This document shows positions 32,623 through 44,819 of a DNA stretch of 64,000 nucleotides, one piece after another. Both the position numbers and the translations under genes were made by a program. The DNA comes from Yokenella regensburgei ATCC 49455 (GTDB lineage: Bacteria > Pseudomonadota > Gammaproteobacteria > Enterobacterales > Enterobacteriaceae), in assembly GCF_000735455.1 (NCBI RefSeq), contig NZ_JMPS01000066.1:1-64000 (forward strand), read 5' to 3'. Below the pieces are notes generated by a model. The model worked only from the letters and a program-made list of their open reading frames with translations, had not been told where the DNA came from and did no database searches. Each line of letters starts with the position of its first letter. Position 1 is the stretch's first letter.

Positions 32623-34022
32623 ACGTCTCTCGGTAAATCTCTGTCCAGCGGTAACTCTACTGTAATGCTAACCCCGCCAAAAGGCGAATGGCTGGCGTGC
32701 AGCGTGCCACCGTGGGCCGCGACAATATTGACGCAAATAGCCAGCCCAAGGCCCGAGCCGCCGCTGGCGCGGTTGCGCGAACCTTCGGTGCGATAAAAGC
32801 GCTCGCACAGCCGCTCCAGCTGTTCATCGGTGACGCCGGGCGTGCTGTCGGCAAATTCGAGCTTCACGGTCTGACCGTGTTCGCGACCGCTGATCACCAG
32901 CTTGCCGCCGCTGTCGGTATAGCGCAGGCTGTTTTCCAGCAGGTTGTTGAAAAGCTGCATCAGGCGGTCGCGATCGCCGAAGACGTCGATGCGCTCCGGG
33001 AGCGAGAAAGCGATGGTCAGCCCACGGCTGGCAAAACGCTCGCGGAAGGCCCCGGCCGCCATCTCCAGCAGCGTAACCACGTCGACGGAGGATTTCTGAT
33101 AGGCAAGCGCCCCTTCGTCGGACATCGATAGCTGATGCAGGTCGTCGACGAGTTTGGTCAGCGTACCAACTTCCGCCTGCAGCGAAGCCACAGACTCCGG
33201 GGTGAATTTCCGCACACCGTCCTGAATGGCCTCAAGCTCGCCGCGCAGCACCGCCAGCGGGGTACGCAGCTCGTGCGAAATGTCCGCCATGAAGTCGCGG
33301 CGCATCTGCTGGTTGCGCTCAAGGGTAGTGGCCAGCTGGTTAAAGTCCTGCGCCAGTTTGCCCAGCTCATCGCCACCGGTGGCGGTCACCCGGGTGGAGA
33401 AATCGCCTGCCGCCAGACGGTGGATCCCTTCCACCAGCCGTTTCACCGGTGCCAGCAGACCGCGTGCCAGCGGGAAGGTGGCCAGTGCGGCGAGCAGCGT
33501 CGCCAGCGCGACAATCAGCCAGCTGGTGCGCTTCTGCTGGCGGTCGAAGTTGATGTCGGTGTTGCGCGTCAGGCGTTCAACCGGTGAAGCAACCACCGAG
33601 CCCACCTGTACGCCGTTGACGATTATCTCGCGTCGTTTCCCATCCGGTGGGACGGGCGAGCGTGGGCCGACCATGACGCGTCCTGCCTGGTCGACCACCC
33701 AGAACTGAGTACGCCAGCCGTGTGGCGGCATGCCGGGCCCGGGTTTGTCGTCGCCAGAGTCGTGCTCCAGCGAGCGCAGAACCTGAAACACGAAGCGGTC
33801 GTTATTGCGTAAGAAACGCCAGTTGCCGTGCTGGGCATACTGCTCGCCGAGCGCTTCGCTCAGAAGCTGCAGGCGCTGCTCGTTGCCGCGCTTAATGTAG
33901 TCGATAAAACCGCGTTCAAAACTTAAACGTACCGCCCAGTGCATTGAAATCAGCAGCACAATACAGGTGGCGAGGATGGCAAGAAACAGTTTACCGGTGA
34001 TCCCGGGGCGCCAGAATTTCAC
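32619..34022 (-). CDS. baeS: Sensor histidine kinase BaeS
   Basis: A 467-residue inner-membrane sensor kinase: membrane span at 11-30, periplasmic sensor to about 165, second span at about 168-188, HAMP domain to about 240, phosphorylated His250 in [10 protein letters not shown], and the ATPase domain with N and G boxes ([30 protein letters not shown]). It phosphorylates BaeR on envelope damage. 4-bp overlaps on both sides. Confidence 0.98.
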   Translation of the reverse strand: MKFWRPGITGKLFLAILATCIVLLISMHWAVRLSFERGFIDYIKRGNEQRLQLLSEALGEQYAQHGNWRFLRNNDRFVFQVLRSLEHDSGDDKPGPGMPPHGWRTQFWVVDQAGRVMVGPRSPVPPDGKRREIIVNGVQVGSVVASPVERLTRNTDINFDRQQKRTSWLIVALATLLAALATFPLARGLLAPVKRLVEGIHRLAAGDFSTRVTATGGDELGKLAQDFNQLATTLERNQQMRRDFMADISHELRTPLAVLRGELEAIQDGVRKFTPESVASLQAEVGTLTKLVDDLHQLSMSDEGALAYQKSSVDVVTLLEMAAGAFRERFASRGLTIAFSLPERIDVFGDRDRLMQLFNNLLENSLRYTDSGGKLVISGREHGQTVKLEFADSTPGVTDEQLERLCERFYRTEGSRNRASGGSGLGLAICVNIVAAHGGTLHASHSPFGGVSITVELPLDRDLPRDV

Positions 34023-35434
34023 GATTCACTCCTTTTACGTCGGGCTATCACCACGTTTTTGCTCACATCGTCAGGCACTCGGGCAAAAATGAGTGCCGGA
34101 AGCGCAATAATCAACGCCATGCTGAGATAGGTATAAATAAAGATCTGGTGGCTGGCACCGCTGTCGGCGGCAATATGCTGCTGACCATAAAGGCCGAGCA
34201 GCAGCCCGGCTACGGTCACGCCAATACTCATCGCCAGCTGCATAATCATCGACAGCAGGCTGTTACCGCTGCTGGCGAGGTCATCGGGCAGATCTTTCAG
34301 CGTCAGGGTATTCATTGAGGAGAAACGGCTGGAGTTAATCATCCCCTGCAGGAACAGCACCACCGGCAGTAGCCAGAACCAGCCCATTAGCGCCACGGCC
34401 ATAAACAGCAGGCTGATGAGCGCAAGCCCAAGCGTTGAAGCCACCAGAACCCGGCGATAGCCGAAGTGGTTCACCACCTGCACCACGATACGCTTCATGC
34501 CCATACTGCCGAGCACCATCGGGATCATCATCAGCCCGGCATGAAACGGCGAAAATCCCATCCCAATCTGCAAAAACACCGGCGTCATAAACGGCAGCAT
34601 CCCGCTGCCGATGCGCCCGGCAAAGCTGCCCGCAAGGCCAAGTGAGAAGGTGCGGTTGCCAAAGAGCTTCAGGCTGAACAGCGCGCTGTCGTTGTCGCGG
34701 GCGTGCCACAGATACAGCAGAACCGATGCCGCGCCAATGACCACCAGTCCGGCAAGCAGTAAGGGCGTGATGCCAAGCCCCCGCTGCCCGTCCAGCGCCA
34801 GCGTTAACGTTGCCATCCCGAGCGCCAGCAGCACAAAGCCCCAGATGTCAAAGCGGCGGGTTTGCAGTGTGTAGTTCGGCATCAGCCACAGCGTGGCGAT
34901 GCCGCCGATAACCCCCACCGGGAGGTTAATCAGGAAGATCCAGTGCCAGGAGGCATATTCGACCAGCAGACCGCCGAGCGCCGGGCCGAGCAGCGGCCCC
35001 ACCTGGCCGGGCAGGGTCACGAACGTCATCGCCGCCATATACTGATCGCGCGGGACGATTTTCATCACCGTCAGCCGTCCAACCGGCACCATCATCGCGC
35101 CACCCACCCCCTGCAGAACGCGGGCCATGATCAGCTCATTGAGCGTATTGGCCTGGGCGCAAAACAGCGAGCCAAGGGTGAACAGCACAATGGCGGTAAA
35201 GAAGATATTGCGCACGCCAACCCTGTCCGCCAGCCAGCCGCTGGCGGGCAGCATGACGGCGACCGTCAGAACATAAGAGACGACCACCATATGCATATGC
35301 AGCGGGCTTTCCCCAAGGCTTTTCGCCATCGAGGGGAGGGCAGTGTTCACGATAGTGGTGTCCAGCGACTGCATAAAGAAGCCGAACGCCACAATCCATA
35401 GCTGCCAGCGCACGCTGCGCGGAAGGTTAACCAT
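34019..35434 (-). CDS. mdtD: Major facilitator efflux protein MdtD
   Basis: A 471-residue MFS transporter of the 14-span DHA2 type ([17 protein letters not shown] near residue 24, GWLADRVG loop). It lies in the mdtABCD-baeSR operon. In E. coli no drug phenotype has been shown and a citrate-type export role (IceT) was proposed. The start overlaps the region just behind mdtC. Confidence 0.96.
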   Translation of the reverse strand: MVNLPRSVRWQLWIVAFGFFMQSLDTTIVNTALPSMAKSLGESPLHMHMVVVSYVLTVAVMLPASGWLADRVGVRNIFFTAIVLFTLGSLFCAQANTLNELIMARVLQGVGGAMMVPVGRLTVMKIVPRDQYMAAMTFVTLPGQVGPLLGPALGGLLVEYASWHWIFLINLPVGVIGGIATLWLMPNYTLQTRRFDIWGFVLLALGMATLTLALDGQRGLGITPLLLAGLVVIGAASVLLYLWHARDNDSALFSLKLFGNRTFSLGLAGSFAGRIGSGMLPFMTPVFLQIGMGFSPFHAGLMMIPMVLGSMGMKRIVVQVVNHFGYRRVLVASTLGLALISLLFMAVALMGWFWLLPVVLFLQGMINSSRFSSMNTLTLKDLPDDLASSGNSLLSMIMQLAMSIGVTVAGLLLGLYGQQHIAADSGASHQIFIYTYLSMALIIALPALIFARVPDDVSKNVVIARRKRSES

Positions 35435-35435
35435 A

Positions 35436-38400
35436 CTATTCGTTCACCGTTTCGGGAGTACGACGGGAGAAACGCGCCCCAAGTCTGTCGAAGAACAGAT
35501 ACACCACCGGGGTAGTGTAGAGCGTTAACAGCTGGCTCATCACCAGCCCGCCGACAATGGTTATCCCCAGCGGTTGACGCAGCTCTGAGCCATCTCCGGC
35601 GGAGAGCACCAGCGGCAGGGCACCAAACAGCGCCGCCAGGGTCGTCATCATGATCGGGCGAAAACGCAGCAGGCAGGCCTGGAAGATGGCTTCTTCCGGG
35701 GTGATGTTGCCGGTGCGCTGGGCCTCAAGCGCAAAGTCCACCATCATTATCGCGTTCTTCTTCACTATCCCTATCAACAGCATGATGCCGATAAGCGCAA
35801 TCAGGCTGAACGGCGCGCCGAACAGCTCCAGCGCCAGCAGCGCACCAACCCCCGCCGAGGGCAGGGTAGAGAGGATTGTCAGCGGGTGGACGTAGCTTTC
35901 ATACAGTATCCCAAGCACGATATACACCGTGGCAATGGCGGCGAGAATTAAGATCACCTGAGATTTCATGGTGTCCTGGAACACCTGCGCAGTACCGGCG
36001 AAACTGCCGCGCACGCTCGACGGCACGCCGAGCTGGGTCATCGTCCGTTCAATGGCGGTGGTAGCATCCGAAAGCGATTTCCCGGTCGGCAGGTTGAAAG
36101 AGACCGTCGACGCCGCCGACAGCCCCTGATGGTTGACCGACAGCGGCGCGTTGGCCGGTTGCCAGCGGGCAAACGAGGAAAGCGGAATGGATTTACCTTC
36201 GCTGTTAATCACAAACATTTTATCCAGGGCACTGATGTCCTGGGTATAAACCGGATCGACTTCCATCACCACTTTGTACTGGTTAAGTGGCTGATAGATA
36301 GTGGATATCTGCCGCTGGCCGAAGGCGTTATTCAGCAGGCTGTTGGCCGCCTCCACGCTGATGCCGAGCCGTGACATGGTGTCACGGTCATACACCAGAT
36401 CCATCTCGGCGCCGTTGTCCTGCTGGTCAGAACTGACGTCCGCCAGATCCGGCAGGGCCGACAGCGCCCGGGTGATTTTCGGCTCCCACTCGCGCAGGGC
36501 GCTTAAATCATCCGACAGCAACGTGTACTGGTAGCTGGCGTTCGCCTGGCGTCCGCCCACGCGAATATCCTGCACCGCCATTAAAAACAGGCTGGCGCCC
36601 GGCTCTTTCACCAGTTTTTTACGCAGGCGGTCAATAATCTGCTGGGCCGACAAATGCCGCTGGTCGCGCGGCTTGAGGGTGATAAACATCATCCCGCTGT
36701 TCACCCGCGAGCCCCCGGTAAAGCCGGTGACGTTATCCACCGCCGGATCGTCGCGGATGATTTTCATAAAGTCCTGCAGCTTGCCGCGCATCGCCTGGAA
36801 GGAGATGCTCTGGTCGGCCTGGATCCCGCCAATCAGTACCCCGGTATCCTGCTCCGGAAAGAAGGTTTTTGGGATAGCGATGTACAGCCACACGTTGAGC
36901 GCGATGGTGCCAAGCAGCACCACGCCAACCAGCCGCGTATGGTTAAGCACCCATTTCAACGAGCGCCCGTAAGCGCCGGTGAGCGCCACCAGCAGGCGAC
37001 CAAAGCCGCGGTTGCGGGTCGGCTGGTGGGCGTTGCGGCCTTTCAGCATCCAGCCGCACATCATCGGTGTGAGGGTCAGCGATACTGCAAGTGAAATACC
37101 GATGGCAACGGAAAGGGTCACCGCAAACTCGCGCAATAACCGCCCCGGCAGACCGCTCATCAACAGCAGCGGCAGGAACACGGCCACCAGCGACAGGCTC
37201 ATCGACAGCACGGTGAAGCCAACTTCACGGCTCCCCTGCAGCGCTGCCTGCATCGGCTTCATCCCGGCTTCAATATGGCGGGAGATGTTCTCCAGCACCA
37301 CGATGGCATCATCGACCACAAAACCGGTGGCAATGGTCAGCGCCATCAGCGACAAATTGTTGAGGCTGAAATCGCACAGATACATCGCCGCAAAGGTGCC
37401 AATCAGCGACACCGGTACCGCCACCGCGGGAATGAGCGTCGCTCTGCCGGATCGCAGGAACAGGAATACCACGAGAATGACCAGCCCCACCGAAATCACC
37501 AGCGTCTGCTCAACTTCTGCCAGCGAAGCGCGGATGGTCGGGGAGCGGTCCTGAGCAATCTGTAAATCGATGGCCGCCGGAATGGTTGCCTTCAGCTCCG
37601 GCAGGCGGGCGCGGATGGCGTCAACGGTCTGGATGATGTTGGCTTCCGGCAATTTGCGGATCATCAGTAGGATCGCCGGCTTAGCGTTGGTCATCCCGGC
37701 GTTACGCACGTCCTGCACCGAGTCGCTGACCGTGGCGACATCGCTGAGGCGAACGGCCGCTCCGTCGTTGTAGTGGACAATCAGCGGCTGATACTCACTG
37801 GCTTTTTTCAGCTCATCATTCGTGGCGAGCTGGAAGCGTTGGGAGGCATCGTCGATGGCACCCTGTGGATTACGCACGTTAGCGTTGGTAATAGCCGTGC
37901 GGACATCGTCGAGCGACACGCCCTGGTTAAACAGCGCCTGTGGATTGAGATCGACCCGCACCGCCGGGAGCGAACTGCCGCCGATATCGACATCACCGAC
38001 GCCGCTTATCTGTGAAATGGTCTGCGCCAGCTGGGTGGAGGCAAAGTCGTACAGCTCGCCCTGGGAGTAGGTATCGGACGTCAGGGTCAGGATCATCACC
38101 GGCGCATCGGAAGGGTTGGCCTTACGATAGGTCGGACGGCTTGGCATACCGGTCGGCAGCAGGCTCTGCGCGGCGTTGATCGCCGCCTGCACGTCGCGGG
38201 CAGCACCGTTGATGTCGCGGGTAAGATCGAACTGCAAAATAATACGCGTGCTGCCAAGCGAGCTCATGGAGGTCATTTCATTGACCCCGGCAATGCGCCC
38301 GAGCGAGCGCTCCAGCGGTGTGGCCACCGACGAGGCCATGGTCTCTGGTGCCGCGCCCGGCAGCGAGGCGCTGATCATGATGACCGGGTAATCCACCTGC

Positions 38401-38513
38401 GGGAGCGGGGCGACCGGCAGCAGCCGGAACCCCAGCACGCCGCAGAGGGTGATGGCGAGTGAGATCAGGATTGTCGCCACCGGGCGGTAAATGAAGAGGG
38501 CGAAAAACTTCAC
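35436..38513 (-). CDS. mdtC: RND efflux pump subunit MdtC
   Basis: A 1025-residue resistance-nodulation-division transporter with 12 membrane spans and two large periplasmic loops. The proton-relay segment in helix 4 ([16 protein letters not shown]) is intact. With MdtB it forms the heterotrimer MdtB2C that exports bile salts and novobiocin through MdtA and TolC. Abuts mdtB without a gap. Confidence 0.98.
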   Translation of the reverse strand: MKFFALFIYRPVATILISLAITLCGVLGFRLLPVAPLPQVDYPVIMISASLPGAAPETMASSVATPLERSLGRIAGVNEMTSMSSLGSTRIILQFDLTRDINGAARDVQAAINAAQSLLPTGMPSRPTYRKANPSDAPVMILTLTSDTYSQGELYDFASTQLAQTISQISGVGDVDIGGSSLPAVRVDLNPQALFNQGVSLDDVRTAITNANVRNPQGAIDDASQRFQLATNDELKKASEYQPLIVHYNDGAAVRLSDVATVSDSVQDVRNAGMTNAKPAILLMIRKLPEANIIQTVDAIRARLPELKATIPAAIDLQIAQDRSPTIRASLAEVEQTLVISVGLVILVVFLFLRSGRATLIPAVAVPVSLIGTFAAMYLCDFSLNNLSLMALTIATGFVVDDAIVVLENISRHIEAGMKPMQAALQGSREVGFTVLSMSLSLVAVFLPLLLMSGLPGRLLREFAVTLSVAIGISLAVSLTLTPMMCGWMLKGRNAHQPTRNRGFGRLLVALTGAYGRSLKWVLNHTRLVGVVLLGTIALNVWLYIAIPKTFFPEQDTGVLIGGIQADQSISFQAMRGKLQDFMKIIRDDPAVDNVTGFTGGSRVNSGMMFITLKPRDQRHLSAQQIIDRLRKKLVKEPGASLFLMAVQDIRVGGRQANASYQYTLLSDDLSALREWEPKITRALSALPDLADVSSDQQDNGAEMDLVYDRDTMSRLGISVEAANSLLNNAFGQRQISTIYQPLNQYKVVMEVDPVYTQDISALDKMFVINSEGKSIPLSSFARWQPANAPLSVNHQGLSAASTVSFNLPTGKSLSDATTAIERTMTQLGVPSSVRGSFAGTAQVFQDTMKSQVILILAAIATVYIVLGILYESYVHPLTILSTLPSAGVGALLALELFGAPFSLIALIGIMLLIGIVKKNAIMMVDFALEAQRTGNITPEEAIFQACLLRFRPIMMTTLAALFGALPLVLSAGDGSELRQPLGITIVGGLVMSQLLTLYTTPVVYLFFDRLGARFSRRTPETVNE

Positions 38514-41500
38514 TTACGCCTCCTCTTCACGCTTCGGGAAGCGGCTTTTCAGGTACAGCGACAGACGGTCGAACAGCAGGTAAATCACCGGGGTGGTGAA
38601 CAGTGTTAATACCTGGCTGACCAGCAGACCGCCGACCATGCCGATCCCCAGCGGGCGGCGCAGCTCTGCGCCGACGCCGGTGCTGAGCATCAGCGGCAGC
38701 GCACCGAGGAGGGCGGCAAGCGTGGTCATCAGGATCGGGCGAAAACGCAGCAGACAGGCCTGATAGATGGCCTCACGCGGCGGCATACCCTGTTCACGCT
38801 CGGCGGCAAGCGCGAAGTCGATCATCATGATGGCGTTTTTCTTAACGATACCGATAAGCAAAATTATCCCGATGATGGCGATAACGTCGAGCTCGCTGCC
38901 GGAGATCATGAGCGCCAGCAGGGCTCCGACTCCGGCAGTCGGCAGCGTCGAGAGAATAGTTATCGGATGGATAAAGCTCTCATACAGCACGCCGAGCACG
39001 ATATACATCGCCACAATGGCCGCTACGACAAGCCAGACGGTACTGCCAAGCGCCGACTGGAAGGCGAGCGAACTGCCCTGGAACTCGGTACGAATATCGG
39101 CCGGCAGGTTCAGGGTCTTCTCGGCGTTCAGAATGGCATCTACCGCTTCGCCAAGCGATGCGTTCTGCGCCACGTTGAAGGAAATAGTGGTCACCGGGAA
39201 CTGGTCGAGGTGGTTAATCGACAGCGGGGTAAAGCGCTGCTCCACTTTAGCAATGGCGTTCAGCGGGACAATACCGCCGCTGCTGCTGGTCAAACGAATA
39301 TTATCGAGCGCCGACAGCCCTGGCGTTTCGCGGGTGTCGTGCTCCAGCACAACCCGGTACTGGTTTGCCTGGGTGTAGATGGTGGAAATAAGTCGTTGTC
39401 CAAAAGCGTTATACAGGGCGTTATCGACGTCTGCCATGGTGATGCCAAGACGGCTGGCGCTGTCGCGGTCGACGTTAACATAGGCCTCGAGTCCTTTATC
39501 CTGCCAGTCGCTGCTGACGTCGGAGATCTGCGGTAGCGCCTGTAGCTGCGCCATCAGTTGCGGAACCCAGGTACTCAGCGCATCCAGTGAGTTGGCCTGC
39601 AGCGTGAACTGATACTGAGTGCGGCTGACGGTGGTGTCGATGGTCAGATCCTGCGTTGGCTGCAAATACAGGTCAACGCCGGGAACCCGGTCAACCGACT
39701 GTTGCAGACGGCGGATAACCGTCTGTACCCGGTCGTCGCGATCGCTCAGTGGTTTAAGGTTTATCTGTAGCCGTGCGCTGTTGAGCGTTGGGTTGGTGCC
39801 ATCGACCCCCACAAAGCTGGTCATGCTGGCCACCGCGGGATCTTTAAGAATGATATCCGCCACCTGCTGCTGGCGCTGAGCCATGCTGGCAAACGACGCT
39901 GACTGCGGCGCCTGCAGCGTGCCCTGAATGATGCCGTTGTCCTGTATCGGGAAAAAGCCTTTCGGAATAAATACCCACAGCAGAATGGACAGTGCCAGCG
40001 TGCTGAGCGCCACGCCGAGCGTCAGCCACGGGTGATTCAGTACCTTCGCGAGCCAGCGACCATAGCCCGCAATAACCCGCTCAAAGAAACGTTCGCTCGC
40101 CTGAGAAAAACGGTTCTGTTTACGCAGCGATTCGTGGCTCAGCATGCGGGCACACATCATCGGGGTCAGGGTCAGCGAAACAATCGCCGAAATGAGGATT
40201 GCGACCGCGAGGGTGACCGCAAATTCGCGGAACAGACGGCCCACAATATCGCCCATAAACAGCAGTGGGATCAGTACCGCAATCAGCGAGAAGGTCAGCG
40301 AGATAATCGTAAAACCGATCTCTCCGGCACCTTTCAGCGCCGCCGTCAGCGGTTTTTCGCCTTTTTCGATATAGCGGGAAATGTTCTCGATGACCACGAT
40401 AGCATCGTCAACCACGAATCCGGTGGCGATGGTCAGCGCCATCAGCGTCAGGTTGTTGATGGAGAAGTCGAGGAACACCATCACCGCGAAGGTGCCCACC
40501 AGCGACAGCGGTACCGCGACGGCCGGAATAATGGTGGCGGGCACGTTGCGCAGGAACAGATAGATAATCATCACCACCAGGGCAATCGCCAGCATCAGCT
40601 CGAACTGGGTGTCGTTAACCGACGCGCGAATGTTGGTGGTACGGTCGGAAAGCACCTTCACGGTCACCGATTTCGGCAGGCTCTCGGTGAGCTGCGGCAG
40701 CATCTGACGAATACTGTCGGCGGTGTTGATGATGTTAGCCCCCGGCTGGCGCTGTACGTTCATCACGATAGCCTGTTGGCGGTTCGCCCATGCGCCGAGC
40801 CAGCTGTTTTCTGCCCCTTGTTCAATGGTTGCGACGTCGCCCAGGCGTACCGGTGCGCCGTTCTGATAAGCAATAATCAGTTTGCGATAGTCTTCCGCCG
40901 ACTGCATTTGATCGTTGGCGGAGAGCGTGACCGCGCGCGCCGGGCCGTCGAGGCTACCTTTCGCCGAGTTGACGTTAGCGTTAGTAATCGCAGTGCGGAT
41001 GGTTTCGCTGGTTAAGCCGAGGGCGGCAATCGCCTGGGCATTGAGCTTCACGCGGACCGCCGGACGCTGACCACCGGCAAGCGTTACCAGACCCACGCCG
41101 CTGACCTGGGAAATCTTCTGCGCGACCCGGGTTTCCACCATGTCTTCGACCTGGGTCATCGGGATCGCCGTGGAGGTGACCGCGAGCGTCATGATAGGCG
41201 GATCGGCCGGGTTAACCTTGCTGTAGATGGGTGGGTTCGGCAGGTCAGACGGCAGCAGGTTGGTGGCGGCGTTAATCGCGGCCTGCACCTCCTGTTCGGC
41301 AACGTCCAGCGACAGGGCCAGCTGGAATTGCAGCGTCACCACCGAGGCTCCACCGGAGCTTTGGGAAGACATCTGCTTCAGGCCAGACATCTGACCGAAC
41401 TGACGCTCCAGAGGAGCTGTCACCGAGGAGGTCATGACATCCGGGCTGGCACCAGGGTACAGCGTGATGACCTGAATGGTCGGGTAATCGACCTCTGGCA

Positions 41501-41636
41501 GGGCAGAGACCGGCAGAAAGCGGTAACCGATGATCCCGGCAAGCAGGATAGCCACCATCAAAAGCGTAGTGGCGACAGGACGCAGAATGAACAGGCGGGA
41601 CGGGCCGCCGGTGCTGTCCGGGGGTAATACGTGCAT
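38514..41636 (-). CDS. mdtB: RND efflux pump subunit MdtB
   Basis: A 1040-residue RND transporter paralogous to MdtC, with the same helix 4 relay ([16 protein letters not shown]). N-terminus [20 protein letters not shown] matches E. coli MdtB. MdtB is the proton-conducting partner in the MdtBC complex. The start overlaps the mdtA stop by one base. Confidence 0.98.
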   Translation of the reverse strand: MHVLPPDSTGGPSRLFILRPVATTLLMVAILLAGIIGYRFLPVSALPEVDYPTIQVITLYPGASPDVMTSSVTAPLERQFGQMSGLKQMSSQSSGGASVVTLQFQLALSLDVAEQEVQAAINAATNLLPSDLPNPPIYSKVNPADPPIMTLAVTSTAIPMTQVEDMVETRVAQKISQVSGVGLVTLAGGQRPAVRVKLNAQAIAALGLTSETIRTAITNANVNSAKGSLDGPARAVTLSANDQMQSAEDYRKLIIAYQNGAPVRLGDVATIEQGAENSWLGAWANRQQAIVMNVQRQPGANIINTADSIRQMLPQLTESLPKSVTVKVLSDRTTNIRASVNDTQFELMLAIALVVMIIYLFLRNVPATIIPAVAVPLSLVGTFAVMVFLDFSINNLTLMALTIATGFVVDDAIVVIENISRYIEKGEKPLTAALKGAGEIGFTIISLTFSLIAVLIPLLFMGDIVGRLFREFAVTLAVAILISAIVSLTLTPMMCARMLSHESLRKQNRFSQASERFFERVIAGYGRWLAKVLNHPWLTLGVALSTLALSILLWVFIPKGFFPIQDNGIIQGTLQAPQSASFASMAQRQQQVADIILKDPAVASMTSFVGVDGTNPTLNSARLQINLKPLSDRDDRVQTVIRRLQQSVDRVPGVDLYLQPTQDLTIDTTVSRTQYQFTLQANSLDALSTWVPQLMAQLQALPQISDVSSDWQDKGLEAYVNVDRDSASRLGITMADVDNALYNAFGQRLISTIYTQANQYRVVLEHDTRETPGLSALDNIRLTSSSGGIVPLNAIAKVEQRFTPLSINHLDQFPVTTISFNVAQNASLGEAVDAILNAEKTLNLPADIRTEFQGSSLAFQSALGSTVWLVVAAIVAMYIVLGVLYESFIHPITILSTLPTAGVGALLALMISGSELDVIAIIGIILLIGIVKKNAIMMIDFALAAEREQGMPPREAIYQACLLRFRPILMTTLAALLGALPLMLSTGVGAELRRPLGIGMVGGLLVSQVLTLFTTPVIYLLFDRLSLYLKSRFPKREEEA

Positions 41637-42880
41637 CAGGAACGTGCTCCCTTATCCGCTGCTCCCTGCGCTGGCGTTTTCTGTTCAGGGGTTGCCGTGG
41701 CGCTGTGGGCTTCAACCACTTCCACTTTTGCACCTTCGGTCAGACGATCGATACCGTCGGTCACTACGCGTTCACCGGCGGAAAGCCCGGCGCTAATCAC
41801 CACCTTCTGGCTATTCTGGATCCCCGGCGTCACGCTGTGCTTGCTGACCTTATTGTCGCTGTTAAGCACCCAGACGAAGTTTCCTTCGTTACCCATCTGC
41901 AGCGCAGCGGTGGGGATGACGACCGCATTCTGCTCGGTATCTACCAGCAGGCGGGCGTTCACGAACTGATTGGGGAACAGGGCGTCGTCCTGGTTATCAA
42001 AGCGAGCTTTCAGCTTGATGGTGCCGGTAGTGGTATCAATCTGGTTATCAAGACTCAGCAACGTTCCGCTGCTGAGCTTCTGTTTGTTGGTACGGTCCCA
42101 GGCTTCTACCGTCAGGGTTTTCCCGGCTTTTTGTGCGCTCACGATGGTCGCGATATTGCTCTCTGCAAGCGTAAAGACCAGATCGATGGGATGCGTCTGG
42201 GTCAACACCACAATACCGGTGGTATCGCTGGTGGAAATCTGGTTGCCAATATCTACCTGCTTCAGGCCGACGCGGCCATCAATGGGGGCCGTAATGCGCG
42301 TCCAGTCGAGCTGCAGCTGCGCGCTGGCAACGCTTGCCTGATCGGCTTTGATCGTGCCTTCGGTTTCACTGACCAGCGATTGTTGGGTGTCGAGCTCCTG
42401 ACGTGAAATCAGGTTGGTTTTCACCAGTTGCTGATAGCGCGCCAGATCGCGACGGGCGTTGGCCAGGGTGGCGTTATCTTTTGCGAGCTGCCCCTGAGCC
42501 TGTGCCAGCGCTACTTTGAACTGGCTGGGATCGATTTCGGCAAGCAGCGCACCGGCTTTCACCTGCTGCCCTTCCTGGAAGTTGATAGTCATAAGCTGAC
42601 CGTCGACGCGACTGCGCACCGTCACGGTATTGGCAGCGGTTATGGTGCCAAGGCCGGTGAGATAGCGGGGAACGGCTTCACTGGTGGCCGTCGCGGCCTG
42701 AACGGGGGCGAGTGCCGCGCCAAAGCGGCCGCCATGACGACCGGCAGACGCACTTTTCCCAGGCGCCGCGGCAGTAGTGTTTTCCGCAGGGCTACGGCTC
42801 TGCCAGTACCAGACGGCAGCAAGCACCACAGCAATCACCGCAATGGCGGCTCCCCAGCGGGTTTTATGACTGGCTTTCAT
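41636..42880 (-). CDS. mdtA: Periplasmic adaptor MdtA
   Basis: A 414-residue membrane-fusion protein: N-terminal anchor span (about 10-27), lipoyl and alpha-hairpin domains (about 85-210) and beta-barrel (about 220-300). A Ser/Ala/Gly-rich stretch follows the anchor. It links MdtBC to TolC. First gene of the operon, preceded by a BaeR-like box. Confidence 0.97.
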   Translation of the reverse strand: MKASHKTRWGAAIAVIAVVLAAVWYWQSRSPAENTTAAAPGKSASAGRHGGRFGAALAPVQAATATSEAVPRYLTGLGTITAANTVTVRSRVDGQLMTINFQEGQQVKAGALLAEIDPSQFKVALAQAQGQLAKDNATLANARRDLARYQQLVKTNLISRQELDTQQSLVSETEGTIKADQASVASAQLQLDWTRITAPIDGRVGLKQVDIGNQISTSDTTGIVVLTQTHPIDLVFTLAESNIATIVSAQKAGKTLTVEAWDRTNKQKLSSGTLLSLDNQIDTTTGTIKLKARFDNQDDALFPNQFVNARLLVDTEQNAVVIPTAALQMGNEGNFVWVLNSDNKVSKHSVTPGIQNSQKVVISAGLSAGERVVTDGIDRLTEGAKVEVVEAHSATATPEQKTPAQGAADKGARS

Positions 42881-42941
42881 AGTCTTTCGTATCTCATCCT
42901 GAAACGTTGCAGCGATGATACTAGTTTAGTCAGCTAACTCA

Positions 42942-42961
42942 GCGAAAAAATGGAGGAAATA
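42942..42961 (-). promoter_or_regulatory. Candidate BaeR box upstream of mdtA
   Basis: On the minus strand TTTCCTCCATTTTTTCGC resembles the BaeR consensus TTTTTCTCCATDATTGGC, with the CTCCAT core intact, 62-80 bp upstream of the mdtA ATG. Confidence 0.6.
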
Positions 42962-43111
42962 TGAAAGACGGTCTGGAATCGTCTGAGAACAGCTTTTTAC
43001 GAGGAGGTTCGCAAGCCTGAAGGAAAGGCGTTCGGTATAAATTCGGGGCGCGGTAAAGTGCGTAACGGCAAGGAGGTCGGGCTGGAAAGGATTTCAGCAA
43101 AGGGCTGAAAC

Positions 43112-43253
43112 GGGAAAGCCCCTCCCGAGGAAGGGGCTAACAGAAGGAAAGGGCATATGATGAAGTTAGTCATCATACTGGTGATACTCTTAGTCATAAG
43201 TTTCGCAGCTTACTAAGACACCAGGGGGAGGATAATTCCTCCCTTTCCCTTGT
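43112..43253 (-). ncRNA. sib: Sib-family antisense RNA
   Basis: The minus strand opposite the Ibs frame begins ACAAGGGAAAGGGAGGA and ends in a GC hairpin (AGCCCCT with AGGGGCT) followed by TTT. Size of about 142 nt, complete cover of the toxin gene and similarity to E. coli SibA-E identify it. It blocks ibs mRNA by base pairing. Ends are estimated. Confidence 0.85.
43157..43216 (+). CDS. ibs: Ibs type I toxin peptide
   Basis: A 19-residue hydrophobic peptide, MMKLVIILVILLVISFAAY, almost the same as E. coli IbsA-E. A strong purine-rich ribosome site (AAGGAAAGGG) precedes it. When unchecked it depolarises the inner membrane. E. coli carries two such loci between mdtA and yegD-yegL; here there is only one. 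Confidence 0.93.
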   Translation: MMKLVIILVILLVISFAAY

Positions 43254-43270
43254 ACCTTCCACGTTAGGAC

Positions 43271-43302
43271 GAAAAAGCAGCGGAGTCAATCCCCGCTTTT
43301 TC
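43271..43302. terminator. Bidirectional terminator between ibs and yegD
   Basis: GAAAAAGC-AG-CGG and CCCGCTTTTTC form an imperfect stem with A-run and T-run on opposite sides, serving ibs (+) and yegD (-). Confidence 0.7.
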
Positions 43303-43318
43303 GAGGTTGCTCGCGATT

Positions 43319-44671
43319 TCAGGCAAACACGACCTGAGCCCAGCGGGCAAGACCGGCGGTAACGGAACCGAAGTCGTCACCACCCGCAATCTCAATCCCC
43401 GGCAGCTGTTCGCTGAGCGCTTTACGAATAAGCGGCGAGCGGGCGCTCCCCCCGGTCAGGTAAATGACGTCCGGGCGCTCTTTACCGTTATCAAGGGCGA
43501 GCTGCACCTGCTCGAGGATGCGCGCCAGCGGCTGATTCAGCGCGCTCTCAAGCCCCATCTGGTTGATATCGGTGGCAAGACCTGCGCTGATGAACGGGAG
43601 CTCGGCGGTACAGGCTTCACGCCCGGAGAGGGCAATTTTGCTCTCCTCGGCGCTGCGCACCAGCCGGTAGCTGAGACGCTGCTGCCAGACCTTCAGCAGA
43701 TGCGCCACCTTATCGGCATCCCGCGCGTCACGAATCATATCGCGCAGGGCGCGACCGTTGGCGGTGCTGTAAAAATCGCTTTGGGCTGGTACGTCGTTAA
43801 TCGCAACCGCGTTCCACCATGGGAGGACCGGCAGGGCGATCCCTTTTTCGGTGTCACCCCCCATACCGAGCAGCGGCATCAGGCATTTAAACGCCAGGGC
43901 GATATCCAGATCGTTACCGCCGATACGACAACCGCTGTGGCCCAGCAGGCTGTGCTCACGGTCGCGACGATTTCGCCACTGCGGCCCCATCAACAGCAGC
44001 GAGCAGTCGGTGGTACCACCGCCGATATCCACCACCAGTACGCGTTTTTCTTCGGTCAGCGTGGCCTCGAAATCAAGCCCCGCCGCGACCGGTTCGTACT
44101 GGAAGATAACGTCACGGAAACCCGCGCGATGTGCGGCACGTTCGAGGATCCCCTGAGCCTGCTGGTTGGCCTCATCACCGCCCAGCCCCTGGAAGTTGAT
44201 CGGACGGCCAATCACCGCCTGGTCAATGCTTTCCGGCAGCTGCGCCTGCGCCTGCTGGCGAATATGCAGCATCATGGCGCAGACCAGATCTTCAAACAGA
44301 GCTACCTGCTGTGGCTTCAGGCCGCTGGCACCGAGGAACGACTTCGGTGATTTAACGAACCAGACCTCTTCCGGGTCATCCATATACTGCTTCAGCGACG
44401 ACAAACCAAACTGCACGCTGTTGCTGAGCACCTCGATATCCTCATCGCGGTTGTAGCTGATAGCCCGGCGCAGCAGTGCCTGCGTCTCATCGGCGGTGGC
44501 AGGCACGTCGTGATGACGGTACAGCCATTCGCTAATCGCTTCACGCGTGGGAGCGCACAACATTGACGGCAGCAGGGTGCTGCCATTTTCCATGGTTAAC
44601 AGCTGCGGTTGACCATCGCGCATGACCGCGACGGAGCAGTTGGCTGTTCCATAATCAAAACCAATAAACAT
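43319..44671 (-). CDS. yegD: Hsp70-family protein YegD
   Basis: A 450-residue actin-fold ATPase related to the DnaK nucleotide-binding domain but without a substrate-binding domain. Phosphate loops FDYGTANCSVAV (residues 4-15) and VVDIGGGTTDCSLLLMG (about 205) are intact, as is GGSARSPLI near 407. The ATG at 44671 (MFIGFDYG) gives exactly the E. coli length; the longer frame to 44767 has no ribosome site. Function is not established. Confidence 0.95.
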   Translation of the reverse strand: MFIGFDYGTANCSVAVMRDGQPQLLTMENGSTLLPSMLCAPTREAISEWLYRHHDVPATADETQALLRRAISYNRDEDIEVLSNSVQFGLSSLKQYMDDPEEVWFVKSPKSFLGASGLKPQQVALFEDLVCAMMLHIRQQAQAQLPESIDQAVIGRPINFQGLGGDEANQQAQGILERAAHRAGFRDVIFQYEPVAAGLDFEATLTEEKRVLVVDIGGGTTDCSLLLMGPQWRNRRDREHSLLGHSGCRIGGNDLDIALAFKCLMPLLGMGGDTEKGIALPVLPWWNAVAINDVPAQSDFYSTANGRALRDMIRDARDADKVAHLLKVWQQRLSYRLVRSAEESKIALSGREACTAELPFISAGLATDINQMGLESALNQPLARILEQVQLALDNGKERPDVIYLTGGSARSPLIRKALSEQLPGIEIAGGDDFGSVTAGLARWAQVVFA

Positions 44672-44819
44672 GTCACTATCCCCATGCCAGTGAAGAAGGG
44701 GGGCGACTTTAGCGGATTGCGGCACGCACGACAACTGCAACGTGAGGGAGGGTGAATATAAAAGCAAAGCGTTTTCCCGTGCGGCCCGTTATGCTTGAGC
44801 GACTGACGGAGGAGCGAAT

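Noticed and set aside
40032-41015. 327-codon plus-strand frame inside mdtB
   Set aside because: Shadow of the RND pump gene, rich in Arg/Gln/His and without a start signal.
42997-43197. 66-codon minus-strand frame next to mdtA
   Set aside because: It lies across the Sib RNA and its terminator hairpin, so it is not a plausible gene.
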